A DNA stretch of 24,915 bases. Source: an uncultured Clostridia bacterium (lineage in GTDB: Bacteria > Bacillota > Clostridia > Christensenellales > Aristaeellaceae). The first letter of the stretch is position 1. Each line of letters opens with the position of its first letter. The notes beneath the pieces were generated by a model. The model searched no databases. It saw nothing but the letters and a program-made list of their open reading frames with translations, and had not been told where the DNA came from. Position numbers and translations under genes: made by a program. The stretch spans positions 1 through 24,915 of the forward strand of contig CAMKAE010000004.1 of assembly GCA_946410395.1 (NCBI GenBank), given 5' to 3'. Shown here in pieces: positions 6,753 to 13,497 of this stretch.

Positions 6753-7835
6753 ATGTTTGAATCGATCCTTGGCTGGTTACACAGCTGGATGGGAAACTAC
6801 GGCCTGGCGGTCATCGGTTTCACCATCCTGGTGCGCCTGGTGCTGTCGCCCTTCGACTACAAGAGCCGCGTCAGCATGCGCAAGATCTCCAAGCTGCAGC
6901 CGAAAATGGCGGCGCTGCAGAAGAAGTATGCCAACGACAAGGACAAGCTCAACCGAAAGATGTCTGAGCTGTACAAGGCGGAGCGCGTCTCCCCGCTGTC
7001 CGGCTGCTGGCCGATGCTGCTCTCCTATCCCATCCTGATCCTCATGTTCAACGCCATGCGCAATTACGCCAACGCCCAGATGGTCGTGCAGGTGGCGGAC
7101 ATGCTCCAGGGGAAAGAGCCGACCCTGGAAGGCTTCCTCTGGATCAAGAACCTGTACATGGCCGACAGCCCCGTGGTTTCCCGCCTGGTGGACCTCAACG
7201 CCATGCGCGGCGCGAGCCTGGACGCATGGAAGAACGCTCTCTCAGGCGTCATCCAGAATGTGGAAGGGAAGCACAGCATAACGGAAGTCATCACATGGGC
7301 AGGGACGCTCGGGGATGGTGAACTCAAGACCAACCTGATGAAAATTCTTACGGATGCGCAAGCAAACAATGGCAGTTGGGTACAAGCGCTTCTGAATAAC
7401 GGCGATACCAACTATATCGCCACGGTGTGCAATGGCATTCTGCGCACGAGGACGTCCTTCTATGCGAACGACGTTGGCGTGCCGGGCGCAAACCTCTTCC
7501 TGTTCGGCACCATCCAGCAGCTGTACAACGGCTTCTGGATCCTGCCCATCCTGTCTGCGGCGTCCCAGTTCCTGATGACCAAGATTGCCGGCGGCACCCA
7601 GCCCCAGCCCGCGGCCAACGATCAGCAGGCCCAGACCCAGCAGGCCACCGGCAAGTTCATGAAGTGGTTCTTCCCGATCTTCTCCCTGTGGATCTGCGCA
7701 AGCTCCACCGCGGCCTTCGCCCTGTACTGGGTGGCCAGCAACCTGATCGCCATGGTCACCACCGTGGGCATCAACAAGTATCTTGACAACAAGGAGAAGA
7801 AGCAGGCGATTGCCGGGGAGGGCATTGTGCAATGA
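6753..7835 (+). CDS. yidC: Membrane protein insertase YidC/Oxa1 family, with large external loop
   Basis: The 360-residue insertase has hydrophobic segments near 16-34, 84-102, 259-279 and 303-343. Arg28 in T-I-L-V-R-L-V-L-S-P-F matches the conserved positive residue of the substrate groove. The cytoplasmic hairpin S-K-L-Q-P-K-M-A-A-L-Q-K-K-Y follows. Two features are odd. There is no lipoprotein signal peptide, so the protein begins almost at the first conserved helix. The stretch between F-L-W-I-K-N-L (128-134) and the next helix is also about 115 residues longer than the usual Gram-positive form. The DNA of that insert (about 7250-7440) is visibly less GC-rich than its surroundings. The stop overlaps the jag start (ATGA). 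Confidence 0.93.
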   Translation: MFESILGWLHSWMGNYGLAVIGFTILVRLVLSPFDYKSRVSMRKISKLQPKMAALQKKYANDKDKLNRKMSELYKAERVSPLSGCWPMLLSYPILILMFNAMRNYANAQMVVQVADMLQGKEPTLEGFLWIKNLYMADSPVVSRLVDLNAMRGASLDAWKNALSGVIQNVEGKHSITEVITWAGTLGDGELKTNLMKILTDAQANNGSWVQALLNNGDTNYIATVCNGILRTRTSFYANDVGVPGANLFLFGTIQQLYNGFWILPILSAASQFLMTKIAGGTQPQPAANDQQAQTQQATGKFMKWFFPIFSLWICASSTAAFALYWVASNLIAMVTTVGINKYLDNKEKKQAIAGEGIVQ

Positions 7836-8944
7836 AAGAAGTCATCAAGACCGCAAAAACCTATGAGGAAGCGCTGGAGGCGGCGCTGCAGGAGCTGAAC
7901 GCTTCGATCTCCGACGTGGACGTGCTGACCCTGGAGGAGGGCAGCAAAGGCCTCTTCGGCCTCTTCGGCTCCCGCCCCTACAAGATCCGCGTCACCCTGA
8001 AAGGCGGCAGCGCCGAGGCGGAGGACGAGCTGGACGTCATGAGCCTGCTCAACAGCGGCAAGCCGGCCCGCAAGCCGGAACGCAAGCCTGAACCGAAGCC
8101 CGAGCGCAAGCCCGAGCCCAAGGCCGAGCCCGAGCAGGACAAGGCTGCCGAATCCGCGGACGCCCCTGAAAAGGAAGAGAAGGCCGAGAAGAAGAACCGC
8201 CGTCCAGAGCCCGTGCGCCGGGTGAACCCGGACCGCAAGCCCGCCGAAGCCGCTGCGCCTGCCCCCGAGGCGGAGCCTGCGGAGGACGACGAGGATGACG
8301 ACGCGCAGGAGCCGGCCTCCGGCGACGCCCCGGCCAGGAAGCGCCGCCGCCGTCACCGCAGCCGCGGCGGCAAGAAGCCCGCAGCCGAGACCGCCGAAAC
8401 CGCCGAGACCCCCGCGGAGCCCAAGCCCCCGGTGAAGCCGCTGGAGAAGCCCGTGGTCACCATGATCCCCGCGGAGGAGCTGGACCCCGAGTCCGCCGCT
8501 GGCCGCGCCAAGGCCTTCCTGCAGGAGCTCACCTCCCTGATGGGCGTGACGGTCACCATCGACATGGGCACGGATCCCGAGGGCAATGTCTTCGGCTACA
8601 TGAACGGCGACACCCTGGGCATCCTGATCGGCCGCCGCGGCGAGACCCTGGACGCCCTGCAGTACCTCACGAGCCTGAAGATCAACAAGGGCCAGGACAA
8701 CTACACCCGCGTGACCCTGGACACCGAGAACTATCGCGCCAAGCGGGAGGACACCCTGATCCGCCTAGCCAACCGCAAGGCCAACCACGCCGTCAAGACC
8801 GGCCGCAAGGTGGCCCTGGATCCCATGAACCCCTATGAGCGCCGGATCATCCACAGCGCCCTGCAGGGCAACGATGCGGTGGAGACCCACTCCGAGGGCG
8901 AGGAACCCAACCGCCACGTGGTGATCACCCTGCGCAAGGCCTGA
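7832..8944 (+). CDS. khpB: RNA-binding protein KhpB (Jag/EloR): Jag-N, KH and R3H domains
   Basis: The 370-residue cytoplasmic RNA-binding protein is known in Gram-positives to work with KhpA in controlling cell elongation and division. The Jag-N domain occupies about 1-50 (K-T-Y-E-E-A-L-E-A-A-L, G-L-F-G-L-F-G). A long, low-complexity charged linker (about 65-200) has repeated K-P-E-R/K-P-E-P units and Glu/Asp- and Arg-rich patches. The KH domain has its G-R-R-G loop at 267-270, and the R3H motif R337-x-x-x-H341 lies near the C-terminus. The ATG overlaps the yidC stop by four bases, the normal coupling. The linker is longer than in the compact family members, and its DNA is internally repetitive at about 8065-8130. 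Confidence 0.94.
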   Translation: MKEVIKTAKTYEEALEAALQELNASISDVDVLTLEEGSKGLFGLFGSRPYKIRVTLKGGSAEAEDELDVMSLLNSGKPARKPERKPEPKPERKPEPKAEPEQDKAAESADAPEKEEKAEKKNRRPEPVRRVNPDRKPAEAAAPAPEAEPAEDDEDDDAQEPASGDAPARKRRRRHRSRGGKKPAAETAETAETPAEPKPPVKPLEKPVVTMIPAEELDPESAAGRAKAFLQELTSLMGVTVTIDMGTDPEGNVFGYMNGDTLGILIGRRGETLDALQYLTSLKINKGQDNYTRVTLDTENYRAKREDTLIRLANRKANHAVKTGRKVALDPMNPYERRIIHSALQGNDAVETHSEGEEPNRHVVITLRKA

Positions 8945-8963
8945 GCCGCGGGGAGGGAGAGAG

Positions 8964-9293
8964 ATGGCTGTCGCTTCGCTGTCTCTGGGCGGAATGGCCC
9001 TTCTGTGCCTCGCCTGCGCGCTGTTCCCGGGTGCCGTGGGCCTTGAGGGCTCCAGGGCGCCGGAGCTGGCCTTCATGGCAAGCGTGCTCCTGGCCCTGCT
9101 GGCCGTCCTCTTCGGCGCCGTGGGCATGAAGCGCGCCAGGGGTATCGCGATCGCGGGCCTGAGCGTCGGGGCGGTGTGCTTCGCGTTCTGCACGGCTGTG
9201 TGCGTCCTGGGCCTGGCGGCGCCGGACAAAGCCCTGGCGTGGTTCTCCCTGGATTTCCGGGTGCTGATGAACCCGGCGAGCGCTCCCCGGTGA
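8964..9293 (+). CDS. Small three-helix membrane protein of unknown function
   Basis: The 109-residue protein starts at ATG 8964 behind a strong purine-rich site (GGGAGGGAGAG, about 8950-8960), 19 bases after jag. Three hydrophobic segments are visible, near 5-26, 35-54 and 60-84, with a short K-R-A-R loop between the last two. No catalytic or binding motif is recognised. The Gly-rich second and third helices resemble small DUF4190-like membrane proteins, but this is only a resemblance. It is the last gene before the terminator at 9327, so it ends the rpmH-jag transcription unit. mnmE, which often follows jag, is not here. Confidence 0.7.
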   Translation: MAVASLSLGGMALLCLACALFPGAVGLEGSRAPELAFMASVLLALLAVLFGAVGMKRARGIAIAGLSVGAVCFAFCTAVCVLGLAAPDKALAWFSLDFRVLMNPASAPR

Positions 9294-9326
9294 GGGAAGC
9301 CTGACCGCATCCATATCATTCGTTTC

Positions 9327-9361
9327 AGCGCGTCTGTCCGCTTCGGGCAGGCGCTTTTTTC
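9327..9361 (+). terminator. Intrinsic terminator closing the rpmH-jag unit
   Basis: AGCGC-(GT)-CTGTCC pairs with GGGCAG-GCGCT as an eleven-pair stem with a two-base bulge and a five-base loop, followed by a run of six T (ending 9360). It lies 33 bases after the small membrane protein gene. Confidence 0.85.
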
Positions 9362-9623
9362 GTCCCTGCACCTCCGCTCCGGAAGGAAGGGGTGCGGATG
9401 TTTCAGCGCTGTTCATAATTGTAAAGAAAAAAATAAATTTTGCCCGCCGGACCGCAATTTGACGCGCCAAAACCGCCTTCAGGCATGCCTCACCACAAAA
9501 TGTTGGGGTGAGGCTTTTTCTGTGTCACAACAGCTTTGATGGAAAATGAAGGAATTATTAAGAAATTATGACATAAATGTAATAAATATGCGCTTCTCCC
9601 GTTTTTTGACGTCAAATTGACTA
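9362..9623. other. AT-rich, gene-free spacer between the jag unit and the dcw cluster
   Basis: Together with its flanking signals this is the longest non-coding stretch in the window (9294-9701). No convincing coding frame is seen. A six-codon frame at 9398 (M-F-Q-R-C-S) is probably chance. The stretch holds an A-rich segment (9420-9440), a second terminator (9487-9520) and an AT-rich tract (about 9535-9610) leading to the mraZ promoter. Because the second terminator has no gene before it, a short RNA between 9362 and 9486 is possible. I could not find a clear promoter for one. Confidence 0.5.
9487..9520 (+). terminator. Second strong intrinsic terminator upstream of mraZ
   Basis: GCCTCACC (9487-9494) pairs with GGTGAGGC. 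The stem continues inward past one mismatch to a four-base loop, about eleven pairs in all, followed by TTTTTC. It could back up the first terminator or end an unannotated short RNA. Confidence 0.8.
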
Positions 9624-9651
9624 TTGACAAGCCCCAAAGGTGTAGTATTAT
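9624..9651 (+). promoter_or_regulatory. Promoter of the mraZ/dcw cluster
   Basis: Consensus TTGACA (9624-9629) and TATTAT (9646-9651) are separated by 16 bp. The element lies about 50 bases before the mraZ GTG start and just upstream of the putative MraZ-binding repeats. Confidence 0.75.
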
Positions 9652-9668
9652 GGGGATGAAGCCCAAAT

Positions 9669-9697
9669 TGTGGTAGTAAAATGGTGAAAGGTGGGGG
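9669..9697 (+). promoter_or_regulatory. Candidate MraZ operator: three TGG-containing repeats
   Basis: TGG elements begin at 9671, 9682 and 9692, in the contexts TTGTGGTA, AATGGTGA and GGTGGGGG, with 10-11 bp spacing (one helical turn). MraZ proteins are known to bind short direct repeats with a GTGG/TGGG core in front of their own gene. The last repeat overlaps the ribosome binding site of mraZ. Confidence 0.5.
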
Positions 9698-9701
9698 AAT
9701 C

Positions 9702-10256
9702 GTGAGCGACGAACAGTTGCTGTTGCTGCAAGGCTTGCCGCTCGACGAGGACCTCACCGAGGCGGATCAGGCGCTGCTGAAGCGCTACAGCCGGTCCTTC
9801 ACGGGCTCGTACAGCCACACACTGGACGGCAAGGGGCGCATGGTGGTGCCCCAGGCTTTCCGGGAGCGGCTCGGGACGGTCTTCTGCGTCGCGCCGTCCA
9901 AGGACTTTGAGAGCATCGCCCTGTACTCCAACATCGCCTGGGCCAGGCTGCGGGACCGCTACGCGAAGCTGGCGCCGCTGCGCAAGGAACTGGTGGAGTT
10001 TGAGGAGCAGTTCGACGCTTTCTCGTTCTTCGGCCAGGAGTGCGACAGCCAGGGGCGGATCCTGCTGCCGGCCAAGATCCGGAACCATTTCCTCGGGGAC
10101 GAGCGGGACGTTGAGATCACCGGCGCCAGGGACCACGTGCGGATCGTGGCCGCCAGCAAGGGCGCCGAGCAGTTCAAGCGTTTCCGGGAGAATCTGCCGG
10201 GCATTCTGGACGTCATCGGTCAGCTTTCCACGCAAAGGGACACGGAGGAACCCTGA
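9702..10256 (+). CDS. mraZ: Transcriptional regulator MraZ with N-terminal extension
   Basis: The 184-residue protein has two SpoVT/AbrB-type DNA-binding repeats, with D-G-K-G-R-M-V-V-P at 42-50 and D-S-Q-G-R-I-L-L-P at 115-123. This is the MraZ pattern. GTG 9702 is chosen because AGGTGGGG precedes it, whereas ATG 9681 has no binding site and lies among the operator repeats. Typical MraZ is about 143 residues and begins near F-x-G-S-Y-x-H-T. Here about 32 acidic and Leu-rich residues come first, and no start codon is available at the usual place. MraZ regulates the dcw operon that it heads. The gene normally next to it, rsmH, is absent. Confidence 0.93.
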   Translation: MSDEQLLLLQGLPLDEDLTEADQALLKRYSRSFTGSYSHTLDGKGRMVVPQAFRERLGTVFCVAPSKDFESIALYSNIAWARLRDRYAKLAPLRKELVEFEEQFDAFSFFGQECDSQGRILLPAKIRNHFLGDERDVEITGARDHVRIVAASKGAEQFKRFRENLPGILDVIGQLSTQRDTEEP

Positions 10257-10289
10257 GCGGAATAAACAGAGAAGAAGAGGCGTTGCGCC

Positions 10290-10886
10290 ATGCAGGAGAC
10301 AGTGCGCAGATTCCGGAGCCGGTCGCGCTATGCGGGCCGGGGCACGGCTGATCTGAGCTGGCAGGAGCGGGTCCGCCGCGTCGGCAATCCCTACGGCTAT
10401 GTGAGCCAGGGACGGTCCGGCCGCGAGCGGATGACCTTTGGCGTGGAGCTGCCCGACATGGGCGCGGACATGCAGCCGGTCTACCTGGGGAGCCGGGGGC
10501 CGGGGGCCCGCACGGCGGAGATGAACCGCCGCCGCCGGGATAAGGCCGGCCGGGAGGTCGCGCCGGTGAGCCGCGGCGGCCTGCGGGGCACGGTCGCGCT
10601 GGCGCTTCTGGCCATGCTGGCGCTGGCGCTGCTGATCTGCTGGCGGGCCAGCCGGGCGGACATCCGGGCCACCGAGCGGCGTATCGCCAGAACCGAAGCC
10701 CGCATTGAGGAAGTGGAGCGCCGGCGCGAACTGCTGGCGGAAGAGCTGGAAAAGAAGACCGCTGACGTGGACGTGGCCTTTACGGCGGCGGGGCAGGGGA
10801 TGATCTCCTCCAAGGGCGCCGAGCGCATCTCCATCACCGTCCCGAGCGACGCTGTGGTGATGCCCTACATCGCGGCGGAGAACTGA
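10290..10886 (+). CDS. ftsL: FtsL-like divisome protein (single helix plus coiled coil)
   Basis: The 198-residue protein has the FtsL/DivIC layout. A cytoplasmic N-terminus (1-97) rich in Arg precedes a single membrane helix (about 98-118, L-A-L-L-A-M-L-A-L-A-L-L) and a Glu/Arg-rich coiled coil (about 119-158) outside the membrane. A short beta-prone tail closes the protein. Sequence similarity in FtsL is always weak, so the call rests on layout and on position between mraZ and murE. FtsL would pair with DivIC and DivIB at the division site. The basic cytoplasmic part is longer than the usual 30-50 residues. The expected division transpeptidase gene does not follow. Confidence 0.72.
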   Translation: MQETVRRFRSRSRYAGRGTADLSWQERVRRVGNPYGYVSQGRSGRERMTFGVELPDMGADMQPVYLGSRGPGARTAEMNRRRRDKAGREVAPVSRGGLRGTVALALLAMLALALLICWRASRADIRATERRIARTEARIEEVERRRELLAEELEKKTADVDVAFTAAGQGMISSKGAERISITVPSDAVVMPYIAAEN

Positions 10887-10909
10887 CATCCCGGACAGGG
10901 GGAACGAGC

Positions 10910-12367
10910 ATGAAACTGCGGGATCTGATCCGGGACCTGCCCGGGCTGATCGACACCCGGGGCGACCTGGATACACCCATCGAAGCCATCACAGCGTCCA
11001 GCCGCGAGAAAACCGCGGACGCGCTGTTTTTCTGCATTTCTGGGGCGCGCTTCGACGCCCACGATTTTGCGCCTCAGGCGGTGGAAAACGGCTGCGTGGC
11101 GCTGACGGTCGAGCGCTGGCTGGACCTGCCGGTGCCTCAGGTGCTGGTGCGCAACGGGCGCATCGCCATGGCGCGCCTGGCCGCGGCGTTCTACGGCCAT
11201 CCGGCGCAGGGCATGAAGCTGGTGGGCATCACCGGCACCAAGGGCAAGACCACCACGTCCTACATGGTCAAGAGCATCCTGGAGAGCGCCGGGTACAAGT
11301 GCGGCCTGATCGGCACCACCGGCAACATGATCGGCGACCGCCGGATCGAGAGCCACCTGACCACCCCGGACCCGATCGAGCTGCAGCGGACGCTGCGACT
11401 GATGGCGGACGAGGGCGTGCAGGCGGTGAGCATGGAGGTCTCGGCCCACGCCATCGACATGTACCGCCTGGACGGCATGACCTTTGAGGTGGGGTGCTAC
11501 ACCAACCTGAGCCAGGATCACCTGGACTGGTTCCACACCATGGAGCGCTATTTCGAGACCAAGAAGCGCTTCTTCACCGGCGGCATGGTGAAAAACGCCG
11601 CCCTCAACGCCGACGAGGAAACCTCGGCCTCCATCATCCGTGACCTGAAGGTGCCTTATCTGACCTACGGCATCTGTGTGGATGCGGATTTGTTTGCCCG
11701 GGACATCGAGATCGACGAGAACGGCGTGTCCTTTGAGATGCGCCTCAAGGGGGTCTACAACCAGCGGGTCAACCTGCAGATGACCGGCATGTTCAACGTC
11801 TACAACGCCCTGGCGGCCGCGAGCTGCGCCATGGTGCTGGGCGTGAGCGCGGAGCTGATCAAGAAGGGCCTGGAGAGCATCGCCTCGGTGCCGGGCCGGG
11901 TGGAGATGCTGCCCACCAACACGCCCTACAAGGTGATCCTGGACTACAGCCACTCCCCGGACGCCCTGCGCAACATCCTTGAGACCGTGCGCGTCTTCAC
12001 CCGGGGCCGGGTCATCGCGCTCTTCGGCTGCGGCGGCGACCGCGACCAGGGCAAGCGCCCCATGATGGGCGAGATCGGCGGCCGACTGGCGGATCTGTGC
12101 GTGCTGACCAGCGACAATCCCCGCAGCGAGGATCCGATGGCGATCCTGGCGATGATCGAGGAGGGCATCAAGCCCACCGGCAAGCCCTATGTGGTGATCG
12201 AGAACCGCCGGGAGGCCATCCGCTGGGCCCTGAAGGAAGCCAAAGACGGGGACGTCATCATCCTGGCCGGCAAGGGCCACGAAACGTATCAGGAGATTAA
12301 AGGAATCAAGCACCCCTTTGACGAAAAGGTGGTGGTGGCGGAGCTGCTCAAAGAGATGGAAGACTGA
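10910..12367 (+). CDS. murE: UDP-MurNAc-L-Ala-D-Glu:meso-diaminopimelate ligase MurE
   Basis: The 485-residue Mur ligase would add the third stem-peptide residue to the peptidoglycan precursor. The N-terminal UDP-binding domain (I-T-A-S-S-R-E, A-L-F-F-C-I-S-G) precedes the ATP loop G-T-K-G-K-T-T (109-115). T-T-P-D-P and M-E-V-S-A-H-A follow in the central domain. D-N-P-R-S-E-D-P (402-409) is the motif that in characterised MurE proteins goes with meso-diaminopimelate rather than lysine. G-K-G-H-E-T-Y near the end completes the family pattern. GGGGGAACG upstream supports ATG 10910. murF, its usual neighbour, is missing and mraY follows directly. Confidence 0.95.
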   Translation: MKLRDLIRDLPGLIDTRGDLDTPIEAITASSREKTADALFFCISGARFDAHDFAPQAVENGCVALTVERWLDLPVPQVLVRNGRIAMARLAAAFYGHPAQGMKLVGITGTKGKTTTSYMVKSILESAGYKCGLIGTTGNMIGDRRIESHLTTPDPIELQRTLRLMADEGVQAVSMEVSAHAIDMYRLDGMTFEVGCYTNLSQDHLDWFHTMERYFETKKRFFTGGMVKNAALNADEETSASIIRDLKVPYLTYGICVDADLFARDIEIDENGVSFEMRLKGVYNQRVNLQMTGMFNVYNALAAASCAMVLGVSAELIKKGLESIASVPGRVEMLPTNTPYKVILDYSHSPDALRNILETVRVFTRGRVIALFGCGGDRDQGKRPMMGEIGGRLADLCVLTSDNPRSEDPMAILAMIEEGIKPTGKPYVVIENRREAIRWALKEAKDGDVIILAGKGHETYQEIKGIKHPFDEKVVVAELLKEMED

Positions 12368-12394
12368 AGCCCGCCTTGACAAGGAGTGACGTGT

Positions 12395-13480
12395 GTGTAC
12401 GGTTATGCGCTTCTTTCCGCGGGCATCGCGATGGTGCTGGTGCTGGCGGTCATGCCCTTCTTCCTGCCCTTCCTGAAGAAGCTCAAGTTCGGGCAGACGA
12501 TCTACGACCTGGGACCCCAGGCCCACAAGGCCAAGCAGGGCACGCCGAACATGGGCGGCATCGTGACGGCCGGGGCCACGGTGATCACAACCGTCGCGCT
12601 CAGCGTCATCCGCTGCGCGACCAAGGGTGCGTCCTTCGGTCTGGACAATGCGCTGTGGCCGCTGCTCTTCATCACCCTGGGCTGCATGCTCCTCTTCGGC
12701 TTCCCGGATGACTACATCAAGGACGTGAAGAAGGACCATGAAGGCCTGAAACCGAAACAGAAGCTGATCGGGCAGATGATCGTCGGCCTGATCTTTTCGC
12801 TGTTCTGCTACTTTTACGTGGGCCACGACGTGTGGCTGCCCTTCACGCAGAAAACCTGGGATCTGGGCATCTTCTACATCCCGGTGATGACGGTGCTGGT
12901 GATGTTCATCACCAACAGCGCCAACCTGCAGGACGGCGTGGACGGCATCCTCTCATCCGTCACGGTGGTGGGGATGACGGCCTTCGGCATCATCGCGCTT
13001 GTGTTCAGCGGCCTGGCGTCCAGCGGAGAACCGGCGTTTACCATGGCTGCGGGATTCGGCGACAAGTCCTGGAATGCGTGGTTCATGCCCGTCGCCATTC
13101 TCTGCTTCGCTCTGGCCGGGGCCAGCGTGGGCTTCCTGTTCTTCAACCATCACCCGGCGAAGATCTTCATGGGCGACACGGGCTCCATGTTCATCGGCGG
13201 GGCCTTTGTGGGCGTGGCCATGCTGCTCAAGTGCCAGTTCCTGCTGATCCCGATCTGCTTCACCTGCATCATGTCCTCCGTGTCCGTGATGATGCAGACC
13301 ACCTATTTCAAATACACGAGAAAAAAGACCGGCACCGGGAAGCGCATCTTCAAAATGGCGCCGATCCATCATCACTTTGAGCTCAGCGGCATGAAGGAGA
13401 ACCAGATCGTGCTGATGTACGCGGCCGTGACGCTGGTGCTCTGTGTCCTGGCCGTCTGGTCCGTCGCGGCGGTCTTCTGA
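12395..13480 (+). CDS. mraY: Phospho-N-acetylmuramoyl-pentapeptide transferase MraY
   Basis: The 361-residue polytopic protein moves phospho-MurNAc-pentapeptide onto undecaprenyl phosphate, making lipid I at the inner membrane face. GTG 12395 lies eight bases after AAGGAG (12381-12386), and the in-frame GTG 12386 overlaps that site. Family residues are present: the Asp pair D105-D106 in F-P-D-D-Y-I-K, N-S-A-N-L-Q-D-G-V-D-G (174-184), G-D-T-G-S-M-F (260-266) and the H-H-H motif (325-327) in P-I-H-H-H-F-E. About ten hydrophobic helices can be seen. It follows murE by 27 bases and precedes murD by 17, so all three are co-transcribed. Confidence 0.95.
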   Translation: MYGYALLSAGIAMVLVLAVMPFFLPFLKKLKFGQTIYDLGPQAHKAKQGTPNMGGIVTAGATVITTVALSVIRCATKGASFGLDNALWPLLFITLGCMLLFGFPDDYIKDVKKDHEGLKPKQKLIGQMIVGLIFSLFCYFYVGHDVWLPFTQKTWDLGIFYIPVMTVLVMFITNSANLQDGVDGILSSVTVVGMTAFGIIALVFSGLASSGEPAFTMAAGFGDKSWNAWFMPVAILCFALAGASVGFLFFNHHPAKIFMGDTGSMFIGGAFVGVAMLLKCQFLLIPICFTCIMSSVSVMMQTTYFKYTRKKTGTGKRIFKMAPIHHHFELSGMKENQIVLMYAAVTLVLCVLAVWSVAAVF

Positions 13481-13497
13481 GGAAAGGAAGCGCGGTC

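Noticed and set aside
8065..8130. Repetitive DNA in jag as a CRISPR-like array
   Set aside because: It is in-frame coding for K-P-E-R/K-P-E-P units with no spacers.
9398..9418. Six-codon frame (M-F-Q-R-C-S) in the spacer as a leader peptide
   Set aside because: It has no clear ribosome binding site spacing and no attenuator structure linked to it.
10865..12826. 653-codon minus-strand frame across murE and mraY
   Set aside because: It is the shadow of two certain genes, with no ribosome binding site or domain.
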